Below, piece by piece: positions 1-8,791 of a DNA stretch of 64,000 nucleotides. The stretch is from positions 38,879 to 102,878 of the forward strand of contig CAYYJR010000018.1 in the NCBI GenBank assembly GCA_964472305.1, given 5' to 3'. The stretch comes from CAYYJR01 sp964472305 (GTDB lineage Bacteria > Armatimonadota > Hebobacteria > CAIYQO01). The translations under genes were made by a program, and so were the position numbers. Each line of letters begins with the position of its first letter. The stretch's first letter is position 1. The notes under the pieces are model-generated. The model saw only the letters and a program-made list of their open reading frames with translations. It was not told the origin of the DNA and did no database searches.

Positions 1-561
1 CTCGGCTTTCCGCCCAATGGCCAAACGATACCGTGCCGACATATGCGTCCGCTGACCGATGAACAGGTCGTTGACGGCGTATAGCGATTGGCCGTCGTTC
101 AACGTGGCGCGGGCCATCGAAATATGCTTCAGAGTATACCGCTCATGCAATACAGCCTGCAGCATCGTCGCCGCCATGTCGATTGGAAAGGGAACCAGAA
201 TGCCGTCAATGCGCGCGGGGTCGGGATTCAAGGCCAGCAGCGATTGACCGGATAAATACTTCGCCGTGTTTGCCACCAGCCCATCAGGACCAAGTGTCAC
301 CACCAGGTCACTCTTGCCGAAACAGAACGTTGGTAAAAATCCCCGCTCGACAAATTGGCAGCGAATATCCTGCGGTAAATCGCGCTTGAGGGTGGCCAGC
401 GCGGCGACGTATGCATCATGGGCCGCCTGGTATTCCACGAAGGACGCCCCCATGTGCTCAAGATAGAAGCGCGCTTGCTCGCGTGTATTGAAGCGCTCGA
501 CCAATTCCTCAAGGGCGGTTTTCTTCGTGATGATGATGATTTTGTCGATATCAGACATCAT
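1..561 (-). CDS. NAD kinase-like protein (partial, C-terminus off the window)
   Basis: This reading frame runs from ATG at 561 to the left edge of the window (187 codons visible) and is open throughout. The translation carries GKSDLVVTLGPDGLVANTAKYL, in which the GPDG block followed by an NTAKYL helix resembles the diphosphate-binding GGDG region of the ATP-NAD kinase fold, and later VNDLFIGQRTHMSARY, which fits the NE/D substrate segment of that fold. An in-frame TAG just upstream of 561 limits the start to this ATG or the next codon, also ATG. It lies 24 bp downstream of the band-7 gene and is probably co-transcribed with it. NAD phosphorylation is inferred; another ATP-dependent kinase of the same fold is possible. 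Confidence 0.72.
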   Translation of the reverse strand, partial: MMSDIDKIIIITKKTALEELVERFNTREQARFYLEHMGASFVEYQAAHDAYVAALATLKRDLPQDIRCQFVERGFLPTFCFGKSDLVVTLGPDGLVANTAKYLSGQSLLALNPDPARIDGILVPFPIDMAATMLQAVLHERYTLKHISMARATLNDGQSLYAVNDLFIGQRTHMSARYRLAIGRKAE

Positions 562-585
562 TGCATCCAGCCGGCGGAGATCAGT

Positions 586-1524
586 CTATCCTTCAGGATG
601 CTGATACTTGAGTAGTTCCGCAAGAATTTCCGACGTGATGGTCAGGTTGCCGATCTGCGCGGCATTGGCACCTAGATCACGCATCGCCAATGCCAGGATC
701 GCGCGTGGATCCAGTGTGCGATACGGCCCTAATTGCAACTCCAATGCTTTGCCGCGCGACTCCGCTTCCCGCTCGATTGCGCGCGCTTTGTACTCGGTTT
801 CCTGTTCCAACGCTTTTCCTCGGTGTTCTGCTTCCTGTTGCGCGTTGTGCCCTTGCATGTCAATCAATTGCTGGCGTTGCTGTTCGAGCGTGATATCGGT
901 GCTCAATTCATTCTCTTTAATCTTGCGTTCTTCTTCGACCGCGGCGGCGCGACGCGCATAAATCGCTTCATCCGCTTTGCGCAATAACGATTCGCGATAA
1001 CTGGCCTCCAGTGCCTTGGCGACTTCAGGCGTGGGTTGCGCAGCAAGGAAATAGACACTTAACAACTCCGTACCCATCGGTTCCAGTAGCGACGACTCGC
1101 GAATACGCTGTAATATCGTTACGGCGATCGCCTGTGAGTCGCAGAGAGTTTCCTCCAAGCTGCGTTGCTGCACCTCCCGTCGCGTTTCCATCTGGATAAT
1201 ATTCGCAATGCGCTGGCGAAGGCGTTCGGGGTCTTCGGAAACATACCGGGCATACCGGGGATCGATGGCGAAATTCAACAGCGACGCGGCCTTGCGCGGT
1301 TCGACAATACGATAGGTAAATTGCCCTTGAATGGTGACCGCCTGGTAGTTGTTCGTCACTTCGTTGAAGACAAAGTTCGCATCGGTGCTGCTGGTGGGAA
1401 TGGCGACGATCTGCGTATTGTAGGGAAGGTAGTAAAAGGTTAAACCAGGCCCTTCCTTAACAATTTGACCGGCGACATACTTCATAATATAGTCGGTAGG
1501 TTGCCCCTTGAAAAATCCGATCAT
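586..1524 (-). CDS. SPFH/band 7 domain protein
   Basis: The product has 312 residues. It opens MIGFFKGQPTDYIMKYVAGQ, without a transmembrane anchor, and continues with a band-7-type beta/alpha domain (about 20-190). A charged coiled-coil stretch rich in E, K, R and A follows (about 205-270), with short repeats such as RGKALEQETEYKARAIEREAE. This order is typical of SPFH proteins that form membrane-associated scaffolds. The open frame extends upstream, but the extension is low-complexity antisense of folP; ATG 1524 has a good ribosome site (GGAAGGAG, 7 nt away), so it is the chosen start. The gene sits between folP and the NAD-kinase-like gene. SPFH membership is clear; the cellular role is unknown. 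Confidence 0.85.
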   Translation of the reverse strand: MIGFFKGQPTDYIMKYVAGQIVKEGPGLTFYYLPYNTQIVAIPTSSTDANFVFNEVTNNYQAVTIQGQFTYRIVEPRKAASLLNFAIDPRYARYVSEDPERLRQRIANIIQMETRREVQQRSLEETLCDSQAIAVTILQRIRESSLLEPMGTELLSVYFLAAQPTPEVAKALEASYRESLLRKADEAIYARRAAAVEEERKIKENELSTDITLEQQRQQLIDMQGHNAQQEAEHRGKALEQETEYKARAIEREAESRGKALELQLGPYRTLDPRAILALAMRDLGANAAQIGNLTITSEILAELLKYQHPEG

Positions 1525-1581
1525 CGTCTGTCTCCTTCCAGGATGAGATGTTCGCGGCATGCTGGCCTGGCACTTGCTTGC

Positions 1582-1611
1582 ATGATAACGGGACACCGCT
1601 GACTTCGTCAA
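1582..1611 (-). promoter_or_regulatory. Sigma-70-type promoter for the band-7 gene
   Basis: On the minus strand TTGACG (1611-1606) is followed after 18 bp by TATCAT (1587-1582). The predicted transcript would start near 1575, about 50 nt before ATG 1524. Seen by eye only. Confidence 0.5.
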
Positions 1612-1639
1612 TGAGCACTGGGAATGGCGACGAGGGGAA

Positions 1640-2851
1640 CTACTCGGCATAGTTTCGTTCCACCGCGTCCGCCACTTTCGCCACGCGCGCCATGGCCTTG
1701 ACGTCGTGCACGCGGACGATGTCGGCGCCGTGGGCGATGGCGAGGGCGACGGTGGCGGCGGTGCCTTCGACACGCTCTTCGGGCGGCAAATCGCCGAGAA
1801 TCTTGCCGATGCTGGATTTGCGTGAGGTGCCGATGAGCACCGGCTGGCCAAAGGAGCGCAGCTCGCGCAGGCGGCGCAGCAGTTCCAGGTTGTTTTCGAG
1901 CGTTTTGCCGAAACCGAAGCCGGGATCGAGTACCACCTGTTCGGGTGGGATGCCGGCCGCCATGGCAAGGGCGGTGGATTCCTGCAGGGAGGCGCAGATC
2001 TCCGTCATCAAGTCGTCGTAGTGCGGGTGAAGCTGCATGGTGCGCGGGGTACCCTGGATGTGCATCACTACCACCGCCGCATGATACTCCGCCGCCGTGC
2101 GTGCCATCGCCGGATCGAAGCGCAAACCGCTGATGTCGTTGACGAGGGTGGCGCCGGTGTCCAGCGCGGCGCGCGCCACTTCGCTCTTGTAGGTATCCAC
2201 CGAAATGGGCACCGGGAAGCGCGTGGCCAGCGCCTGCACGACCGGCGTTACCCGGCGCAGTTCTTCCGCGACCGGCACCTCCCGCGCGCCTGGCCGTGTC
2301 GATTCCCCACCCACATCCAGCAGATCAGCGCCTTCCGTCAGCATCTGCTCCGCCTGACGGAGCGCGGCGTCGATGTCTCCACCAATGCCGTCGCCGGAAA
2401 AGGAATCCGGGGTGACGTTGAGGATGCCCATCACCCAGGTTTTTGCACCAAGCGGCAACCGATACGGACCGCAGCGCAATTCCCCGCCGCGGGCGTCGTA
2501 GCAACGCATTGTTTTCATGATCGCCGACGCGATTGCCGCCAGCGCGGGGTCGGGCGCAAGCCGCGCTGCAGCCTGGCGCACCTGTGCCTCGGTGCCCAGC
2601 AACACCACGCCGCCCGCATCCGCGGCGCAGGGGATGGCCGCCTCGCCGCCGGCGTCGCGCATGGCGCGCCGGAGTTGCTGTGCCACGGCGATGGTCGCTC
2701 GCTCCAATCGCACCAGCAGCCACACCCCGTGTGACGCCAGCGCATACACGTCTTCCGGCGCGCAACCGGTGCGGGCCAACTCGCGTGCGACGGCGTCGGC
2801 ATCCGGCGCGGTAAGGATGCGCACGCCGTAGGCTGTGGGTAAGCAGGTCAT
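1640..2851 (-). CDS. folP: Dihydropteroate synthase with N-terminal extension
   Basis: The product condenses p-aminobenzoate with 6-hydroxymethyl-dihydropterin pyrophosphate in folate synthesis. Diagnostic blocks are ILNVTPDSFSGDG (about 143-155), DLLDVGGESTRPGA, PISVDTYKSEVA, LVNDISGL, VVMHIQGTPRTMQ, DPGFGFGKTLENN and GTSRKSSIG near the end. At 403 residues it exceeds the usual 270-290: residues 1-125 form an extra alpha/beta domain before the barrel, as in some other bacterial and archaeal FolP proteins. ATG 2851 is preceded by AGGGA; an upstream extension to 2971 would overlap the TPR gene and lacks a ribosome site. It follows the TPR gene by about 70 bp. Assignment is firm; the role of the N-terminal domain is not known. 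Confidence 0.95.
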   Translation of the reverse strand: MTCLPTAYGVRILTAPDADAVARELARTGCAPEDVYALASHGVWLLVRLERATIAVAQQLRRAMRDAGGEAAIPCAADAGGVVLLGTEAQVRQAAARLAPDPALAAIASAIMKTMRCYDARGGELRCGPYRLPLGAKTWVMGILNVTPDSFSGDGIGGDIDAALRQAEQMLTEGADLLDVGGESTRPGAREVPVAEELRRVTPVVQALATRFPVPISVDTYKSEVARAALDTGATLVNDISGLRFDPAMARTAAEYHAAVVVMHIQGTPRTMQLHPHYDDLMTEICASLQESTALAMAAGIPPEQVVLDPGFGFGKTLENNLELLRRLRELRSFGQPVLIGTSRKSSIGKILGDLPPEERVEGTAATVALAIAHGADIVRVHDVKAMARVAKVADAVERNYAE

Positions 2852-2873
2852 AGCTGTTCCCTCGTTTAACAGC

Positions 2874-2899
2874 GCGGGGCGGGCACTCGCCCGCCCCGC
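2874..2899 (-). terminator. Perfect GC-rich hairpin between the TPR gene and folP
   Basis: Arms GCGGGGCGGGC (2874-2884) and GCCCGCCCCGC (2889-2899) are perfectly complementary around a 4-nt loop. It lies just after the stop of the upstream TPR gene and before folP. No T-run follows, so it may be an attenuating or mRNA-end hairpin rather than a classical intrinsic terminator. Confidence 0.5.
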
Positions 2900-2924
2900 A
2901 TGATCGTCGTCAACAGCTGCCGGA

Positions 2925-4235
2925 TCAGTGGATGACGCGCGGCCCGGTGTCATTGGAGGTATCGGCATCATCGCTGAAATCCATTGTCTGCAGCATCATC
3001 TGACCGAGCGGGCTCAACAGGATGCCGGCTTGGTGTAGCGCCAACTCGGTCTGCGATTGCAGGTGGTGGCGGAAACGCGCATCGGTGCGCACGCGCGCGA
3101 CCAGTTGCTCGATCTGCACCTGGTCGAGTACAGTGATTGCTTCCAATGCCATTGCTTCCACATCGCCGCCTTGCTCCAGCGAAACGGCGCGCTGGAAGGA
3201 GGCCATCGCCGGCGGTAGTTGACCGAGCGCCTGGTAGACCACTCCCAGCTTGAAATGGTGGTATGGCTGCGTCGGATCGATTTGCACCAACCGACATAGA
3301 ATCTCGCGCGCCTCGGTCAGATTGCTCTGCTGGTAATACCCCCACGCCAGCAGGTCGAGCGCGTTGGGGTCCTGCGGGTTGCGCGTCAGCAGGCGGCGCG
3401 CGTACGGCAGTAGTTCGGGCGCGGTGCCGTCCTGTTGCAACAGGTCGAACATCAATCCCAGCATTTCCGGGTCACTGAGGTCGTTTTGCAGAAATTCGTT
3501 CACGCAGGCGATTGCTTCGCGTACGCGCCCGGCCTCGCGCAGCGTGGTGGCTAGGCGGCGCACGCTCTCCGGATCGGTGGGCGCCAATTGGTACGCGCGC
3601 TCCAGCGCGGTAATAGCGTGATTGATGTTCCCCAGCCGATATTCGGCGAATGCCAGGTAATGCAGCGCATGCACCGAGGTGGGGTCCAGTTCCAGCGCGC
3701 GCGTCGCCATGCCGCGCGCCTCGTCGAACCGTTCGGCCATCAGGGCGATACGCGCCAGTGCGCGATGATGCGCGGGATTATCCGGCTCCAATTCCGCCGC
3801 GTAAATATAGGCAGACTGTGCCATCTCCAGATTGTCCTGCGAACTCAAAGTGAAACCAAGCTCCGCGTAGACTTGCGGGTTTTCCGGATCCAGTTCCACC
3901 GCGCGTTCCAGCAGCGCAAAGGCATCGTCGGGGCGTCCCAATTCATTCAGACAGAAGGCCTTGGCCAGCAAGGCGTCGCGAAAGATGGTAGGCAGCCACA
4001 GCACCCCTTCAGGGAGACGGCGTTTCCCGGTGCCTTCAATGCGATAAATCCGATCGCGCCGGCGGCGGGGAAGACGACGAAGCACCTGATCAAAATAGGG
4101 AATGGCATCTTCCAGCAGGCCGGCATCTGCTAGTTCGCGACCGGTGTGATAGGCCGTCTCGATGGATCGCAACTCGTTTTGATTGAACTTCGGCACGGGT
4201 TCCCTACAGCAAATAAAATCGTTCACTCTTTTCAT
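2925..4235 (-). CDS. Tetratricopeptide repeat protein
   Basis: The 436-residue product is built almost entirely of TPR-like helical pairs: FCLNELGRPDDAFALLERAVELDPENPQVYAELG, then similar units around residues 115-330, each with the usual G/A/P spacing. No signal peptide or transmembrane segment is visible, so it is probably cytoplasmic. The start at 4235 has GGAGAC upstream. The C-terminal 80 residues are helical without clear repeats. TPR proteins mediate protein contacts; no partner can be named. It is upstream of folP in the same direction, separated by a strong hairpin. Confidence 0.82.
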   Translation of the reverse strand: MKRVNDFICCREPVPKFNQNELRSIETAYHTGRELADAGLLEDAIPYFDQVLRRLPRRRRDRIYRIEGTGKRRLPEGVLWLPTIFRDALLAKAFCLNELGRPDDAFALLERAVELDPENPQVYAELGFTLSSQDNLEMAQSAYIYAAELEPDNPAHHRALARIALMAERFDEARGMATRALELDPTSVHALHYLAFAEYRLGNINHAITALERAYQLAPTDPESVRRLATTLREAGRVREAIACVNEFLQNDLSDPEMLGLMFDLLQQDGTAPELLPYARRLLTRNPQDPNALDLLAWGYYQQSNLTEAREILCRLVQIDPTQPYHHFKLGVVYQALGQLPPAMASFQRAVSLEQGGDVEAMALEAITVLDQVQIEQLVARVRTDARFRHHLQSQTELALHQAGILLSPLGQMMLQTMDFSDDADTSNDTGPRVIH

Positions 4236-4340
4236 TCGCTGTCTCCGTGGCGACTCCTGCCGGCTGCCGCGACGTTTCTGTCATAATTCCTGACAAGGTG
4301 CCCCTTGCTCCGCTTGCTCCTGTTCGACGCCCGGATATGC

Positions 4341-4440
4341 AATAACACCATGCTTCTTCCGACAAGATAAGCGATGTCTTAGAACACCATTGACAATTCG
4401 GTGTTATTCATGTATTATTCGGTAATAAACCAAACGGGGA
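4341..4440 (+). promoter_or_regulatory. leuA promoter with repeated operator-like elements
   Basis: TTGACA (4390-4395), a 17-bp spacer and TATTAT (4413-4418) make a near-consensus sigma-70 promoter. ATTCGGT occurs twice, at 4396-4402 and 4417-4423, exactly 21 bp (two helical turns) apart, in the spacer and over the -10. A TTATT-N4-AATAA dyad covers 4415-4428. The motif AACACCAT occurs at 4344-4351 and 4383-4390, and AATAACACC (4341-4349) is the exact reverse complement of GGTGTTATT at 4400-4408. These are plausible binding sites for a repressor, possibly the HTH encoded at the start of the gene itself. Confidence 0.6.
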
Positions 4441-4449
4441 GGGAAACCC

Positions 4450-6273
4450 ATGTCCACGGTACTGGTCAGACGTCAGGAATTGCTGGCCGCACTGTCTCGT
4501 CGTAATTTGAGTCAGGCGAAGTTTGCCCGGAAGCTTGGTTGCAGCGCGGGCTACCTGTCCGAGTTACTGCAGGAGCGCTATCAACCCTCGGCGGAGCTGC
4601 GCGAGCGCATGTTGGCGGTACTGAACGACGTCGAAACATTCGGCCAGGCCGCGCCGGTGCAATGGGATGACCTGTTCCATACTATCGTCGACGCCGCAGC
4701 CGGCGGAAAGGAGGGGATCGTGCCGACCACGATTCGAATTTTCGATACTACCCTGCGCGATGGCGAGCAATCGCCCGGCGCCAGCATGAATGTAGGCGAA
4801 AAGTTGGAGGTCGCTCGTCAGCTTGCTCGCCTCGGTGTCGATGTCATCGAGGCAGGATTCCCCATCTCGTCAGAGCGCGACTACGAGGCGGTGCGCTCTA
4901 TCGCCACCGAAGTGCAGGGGCCGATCATCGCCGGCCTGTGCCGCGCCAGCGAGTTGGACATTCGCCGCGCGGCGGAAGCACTCGCGCCAGCAGCGCACCG
5001 GCGCATTCATACCTTTCTGGCCACCTCCGACATCCACATGGAGTACAAGCTGCGCAAGACGCGTGATGAAGTGCTGAAGATGGCGGTGAAGGCGGTGACG
5101 CTGGCACGCACGCTGTGCGATGACGTGGAGTTCTCCGCGGAGGATGCCACCCGCTCCAACGTAGACTTTCTCTGCCAGATTCTGGAAGCGGTTATCGACG
5201 CCGGCGCCACCACGCTGAACATTCCGGATACCGTTGGTTACGCGATTCCGGAAGAGTTCGGCGAATTGATCGCAACCATTCGGTCGCGTGTACCGAATAT
5301 CGACAAAGCGGTCATCAGCGTGCACTGCCACAACGACCTGGGACTGGCGGTCGCGAATTCACTGGCCGCGGTGCGTAATGGCGCCGGGCAGGTGGAATGC
5401 ACTATCAACGGTCTGGGCGAGCGAGCGGGCAACGCAGCGCTGGAGGAGGTGGTGATGGCGATGCGCACCCGCTGCGATCGCTTCGGTACCCAGACGAATA
5501 TCAACACGCACGAAATCACCCGTGCCAGCCGCCTGGTGAGCGATGTCACCGGCATTCAGGTGCAGCCGAACAAGGCTATCGTCGGTGCGAACGCCTTCGC
5601 GCATGAATCGGGCATTCATCAGCACGGAATGCTGTCGAACAAGCTCACCTACGAAATCATGAACCCGGAGGACGTCGGCGCCGGCGGTAGCAAGCTGGTG
5701 CTGGGCATCCATTCCGGTAAGCATGCCATCCTGCGTAAACTGCTGGAGATGGGCTACGAGTTGGCCGACGATCAACTGGATAAAGTCGTGCTGCGTGTCA
5801 AAGAGATCGCGGAGAAGAAGAAGGAGATCACCGAGCGTGATCTGGAATCCATCGTAATGGATGAGACGAACCTGGTAACCGAACGTTATCACCTCGACTA
5901 TATGCACGTGGTCACCGGTTCGAATATCCTGCCCACCGCCACCATCCGGCTGATCTGCGAGAGTATGTCTATCGGTGAAATCGGCGTGGGCGTGGGCGTG
6001 GGCTCGGTGGATTCGGTCTACAAGACCATCAGCGACATGGTGAAACTGCCGCATAGCCTGGTGGATTACGTCGTGCATTCGGTGACGGGTGGCACCGACG
6101 CGCTGGGCGAGGTGACTGTGCGCATCAGCGATCATGACGGGCATATCTTCAGTGGGCGAGGCGCCAGCACCGACATTATCGACGCCAGCGCCAAGGCCTA
6201 CGTCCAGGCACTGAACCGGTTGGCAGCACACCTGCCGAGTATCTTCCAAACCGAAGAGATGGAATCAGTGTAA
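4450..6273 (+). CDS. leuA: 2-isopropylmalate synthase with in-frame N-terminal HTH domain
   Basis: The enzyme condenses acetyl-CoA with 2-ketoisovalerate, the first committed step of leucine synthesis. From residue 91 it is canonical LeuA: IRIFDTTLRDGEQSPGASM, SVHCHNDLGLAVANSLAA (metal-binding HxH), NGLGERAGNAALEEVVMA, and a C-terminal leucine-sensing domain with GRGASTDIIDASAKAY. Residues 1-80 instead form an XRE-type helix-turn-helix (LSQAKFARKLGCSAGYLSELL). There are two credible starts: ATG 4450 after GGGGAGGG (607 aa) and GTG 4720 after AAAGGAGGGG (517 aa, the normal LeuA length). A near-consensus promoter and repeated motifs lie directly upstream and a terminator follows. LeuA identity is certain; whether the long form is made is open. 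Confidence 0.95.
   Translation: MSTVLVRRQELLAALSRRNLSQAKFARKLGCSAGYLSELLQERYQPSAELRERMLAVLNDVETFGQAAPVQWDDLFHTIVDAAAGGKEGIVPTTIRIFDTTLRDGEQSPGASMNVGEKLEVARQLARLGVDVIEAGFPISSERDYEAVRSIATEVQGPIIAGLCRASELDIRRAAEALAPAAHRRIHTFLATSDIHMEYKLRKTRDEVLKMAVKAVTLARTLCDDVEFSAEDATRSNVDFLCQILEAVIDAGATTLNIPDTVGYAIPEEFGELIATIRSRVPNIDKAVISVHCHNDLGLAVANSLAAVRNGAGQVECTINGLGERAGNAALEEVVMAMRTRCDRFGTQTNINTHEITRASRLVSDVTGIQVQPNKAIVGANAFAHESGIHQHGMLSNKLTYEIMNPEDVGAGGSKLVLGIHSGKHAILRKLLEMGYELADDQLDKVVLRVKEIAEKKKEITERDLESIVMDETNLVTERYHLDYMHVVTGSNILPTATIRLICESMSIGEIGVGVGVGSVDSVYKTISDMVKLPHSLVDYVVHSVTGGTDALGEVTVRISDHDGHIFSGRGASTDIIDASAKAYVQALNRLAAHLPSIFQTEEMESV
4720..4722 (+). promoter_or_regulatory. Alternative GTG start of the LeuA catalytic chain with strong ribosome site
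   Basis: GTG at 4720 is in frame with ATG 4450 and preceded at 4707-4715 by AAAGGAGGG with ideal spacing. Starting here gives a 517-residue protein beginning just before the catalytic barrel, matching the family. Together with the ribosome site at 4450 it suggests two isoforms from one gene. Confidence 0.6.
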
Positions 6274-6295
6274 CCGCGGCGTCACCGCACAACAT

Positions 6296-6335
6296 GCGCC
6301 GGGAGGGAATGCGTTCCCCCCGGCGCTGCTGTTTT
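6296..6335 (+). terminator. Intrinsic terminator of leuA
   Basis: GCGCCGGGAGGGAA (6296-6309) pairs with TTCCCCCCGGCGC (6314-6326) with one bulge and a TGCG loop, followed by TGCTGTTTT. It begins 23 bp after the leuA stop. Confidence 0.75.
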
Positions 6336-6498
6336 GACGTCTGCCCGGTGGTAACGCTGGTGATAGATGGCCGTTTCGAAACGACCAATCCCCTGACAAA
6401 ACGACAGCGCAACAACACGCCACCGGCAGGGATTGTACGCACGAATAGCGAAAAGATATTTGTTCCGGTCGACGCACCACTGCGAAGGGGCAACATTC

Positions 6499-7345
6499 AT
6501 GGCGGATGAGCTGGCGCAGTTATCAGCAGAGGTGTGGGCGTTGTGGGCGAAGCAACGGTACACCGAGGCTATTCCGCTCGCTACGCGGTTCTGCGCGCGC
6601 GCACACCCTGCCCGGCATGCGCGGACAGCGGCAATATGCCTACGGATTGAACATGCTGGGCGCACTGTCCTGCCGAGCGGGCGATATCACGCGCGCGGAG
6701 ATGCTGCTCGGCGAGTCGCTGACGCTGTGCCGGCAGCTCGAGCGCGCCGATGCGCTGACCGCCGACGTGCTGGACAACCTGTCGCGTGTCTATATCGCGC
6801 TGGACCGTATTACCGAGGCGGTGGTGCTGGCAGGGGAAGCGTTGGAGATACACCGCCGCACCGTGGGGGAAAATTCCCCGCACTTCACCCGCTGCCGCTG
6901 CCATCTGGAGAGCCTGCAACAACGGCAATCGCCGCTTCCCACGGCGGAATCATTGCCGGGCACGCCGGTCGCGGAGCCTGTTCCCCTCCCCCCTTCCCCC
7001 ATCTTTGCCCATCGATCCGCCTGGTACAATAGCCAGCAGCGGGATGACAGCGCGCACGGCTTTCTCTTCCTGACCCGCATGGCACTGCTCTGGCGTGCGG
7101 CGCACTCCGGTATGGTGCGACAATTTCCGCTTACCCGCATTTACGCCCTTGGCACGGCAAACGCGCAAGCATTTTCCCTGACGCTGGACGGCGAGGTAAT
7201 CCGTCACGTATTTTTCGTCGATACCGAAGCCGATGCCTGGGTACAGGAAATTTTCTCCGCGATTCTCGGCGTGTGCCGTGACCCGCTGGCGGAACAGACC
7301 GCCCGCGAAGTGGAAGAGCAGTCATTTGTGCTGGCAGCACGCTAA
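6499..7345 (+). pseudogene. TPR protein with C-terminal PH-like region, interrupted by a frameshift
   Basis: ATG 6499 (ribosome site GAAGGGG) starts MADELAQLSAEVWALWAKQR, a first TPR helix pair, which reads into a wrong frame after residue 36. The frame one base along continues the TPR pattern without loss (QYAYGLNMLGALSCRAGDI, then VLDNLSRVYIALDRITEAVV) to 7345. The junction is a (GC)5 tract at 6593-6602; restoring one GC unit (2 nt) rejoins the frames. The last 110 residues (GFLFLTRMALLWR, then FPLTRIYALG, ending DAWVQEIFSAI) resemble a bacterial PH-like fold. It may be a genuine mutation, slippage-driven phase variation or a sequencing error. Confidence 0.6.
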
Positions 7346-7383
7346 ACAGGACATGCGGCATCGCGCACGCGGAGATCACCACT

Positions 7384-7406
7384 GTTCCATCCGCCAATGA
7401 TGGAAC
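7384..7406. repeat. Perfect 8-bp inverted repeat before the URO-D gene
   Basis: GTTCCATC (7384-7391) and GATGGAAC (7399-7406) are exact reverse complements with a 7-nt loop, 38 bp after the TPR frame ends and about 100 bp before the next start. It could be an mRNA-end hairpin or an operator. Confidence 0.35.
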
Positions 7407-7503
7407 TACACTCTCCATGTTTGATGGTAGAGGAGAAGGGGTTGCGTCAGAGAACAATATAGTGTGGACTAACCGCAAATACAAGAGCAGGGGACAACGA
7501 CGT

Positions 7504-8745
7504 ATGCCCATGACTTCCCGCGAGCGCGTGCGCGCCGCATTACATTTTCAACAACCAGATCGCGTACCGGTGGATTGTTCCGGCATGCGTTCGACCGGCA
7601 TCTCCGCCATCGCATACGGCAAGCTCAAGAAAGCGCTGGGATTGGATAATGAGCCGCCGCATGTCTATGATGTCATGCAGATGCTGGCGGAGATCGAGGA
7701 ACCGGTGCGCCGGCGCTTCGGATTCGACATCGTGCCATTGGAACCGTGGAGCAGCACCTGGCGCTCAGCGGCGGCATACGGTCAGTGGACGCCACATACC
7801 TTCTGGGATGGCTCACCCATCGCGTTTCCCGCCGATCTGCCGCTGGAGAAGACGGCAGATGCGGGGTGGTTTCTCACCTATGGCTCCGGACACCGCTGGG
7901 CGCATATGCCGGTGGGCGCCAACTACTTCGACAGCATCCCCGGTAATGCACTGCACTTTTCCGACGAACTGCCAATGCCCGCGCTCGACAGCCTCGACTT
8001 TCAGCCCAACGTCTCCGACGAGGAGCTAAGCTGGCTGGCGGCACGTGCGAAGGCCATTCATGATGAGACCGAATATGCCATGCTCGGGAGCGGCTGGGGC
8101 TACGGCTTTTCCACTGGCTTCGGCGGGATTGGCTGGGAAGACTGGATGTGCTTGCTGATGACCGAACCGAACTACTGCTACGACGGGCTGGCGCGGGCGG
8201 CGGAAGCGACGGTCGCGCGCATGAAGCTGGTCGATCAGGCGGTGGGGCAATATGTGGACGCCTGGATGATCGCCGCGGATGACATGGGCACCCAGCGCGG
8301 TGAATACATCAACCCGGAAATCACCGCCGAGCTGATTATCCCGCACTATGCCACCGTCTGCGGTTGGTTCCGCGCGCACAGCCGCATGAAAACCTTCCTG
8401 CACTGCTGCGGGTCGATCTACCACCTCATCGAACCGCTCATCGCCGCCGGCCTTGATTGCCTGAATCCAGTGCAAACCTCCGCGGTCAACATGGAACCCG
8501 AGCGCTTGAAAGCCGAATTCGGCGGGCGCATCGTCTTCTGGGGTGGTGGCTGCGACACGCAATGGACGCTCGGTAACGCCAGCCCCGACGAAATCGACGC
8601 CCATGTTCACGAGCGCATGCGCATCTTCGCCCCCGGTGGCGGCTTCATTTTCACCCCGGTCCACAACGTGCAGGCCAACATTCTCCCGGAAAACATCATC
8701 GCCTGCTACGACGCCGCGAAAAGATGGGGAGCCTATCAACCGTAG
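7504..8745 (+). CDS. Uroporphyrinogen decarboxylase-fold (URO-D/MtaA-type) protein
   Basis: The 413-residue product begins MTSRERVRAALHFQQPDRVPVDCSGMRSTG, the opening typical of the URO-D superfamily branch that includes methylcobamide:CoM methyltransferases. Further family blocks are MFGIGWEDW-like VGWEDWM, a segment FLHCCGSIYHLIEPLIAAGLDCLNPVQ near residue 300, and ILFWGGGCDTQ-type IVFWGGGCDTQ. The HCCGS segment contains the Cys/His positions that bind zinc in methyltransferase relatives. The open frame extends to 7417, but ATG 7504 has AGGGGACA upstream and matches the family start. No haem-biosynthesis or corrinoid genes adjoin it, so true decarboxylase activity is unlikely; the substrate is unknown. 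It converges on the beta-helix gene. Confidence 0.8.
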   Translation: MPMTSRERVRAALHFQQPDRVPVDCSGMRSTGISAIAYGKLKKALGLDNEPPHVYDVMQMLAEIEEPVRRRFGFDIVPLEPWSSTWRSAAAYGQWTPHTFWDGSPIAFPADLPLEKTADAGWFLTYGSGHRWAHMPVGANYFDSIPGNALHFSDELPMPALDSLDFQPNVSDEELSWLAARAKAIHDETEYAMLGSGWGYGFSTGFGGIGWEDWMCLLMTEPNYCYDGLARAAEATVARMKLVDQAVGQYVDAWMIAADDMGTQRGEYINPEITAELIIPHYATVCGWFRAHSRMKTFLHCCGSIYHLIEPLIAAGLDCLNPVQTSAVNMEPERLKAEFGGRIVFWGGGCDTQWTLGNASPDEIDAHVHERMRIFAPGGGFIFTPVHNVQANILPENIIACYDAAKRWGAYQP

Positions 8746-8791
8746 GAATCGGGTACGAACCACCGATTGCAGTATTGACCTGAGAACGGCG

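Noticed and set aside
2021..2734. A 237-codon frame opposite folP
   Set aside because: Arg/His-rich antisense frame without ribosome site or motifs.
5359..6249. A 296-codon open frame antisense to leuA
   Set aside because: It is the reverse-strand shadow of a firmly identified gene, His/Asp-rich with no family features; common in GC-rich DNA.
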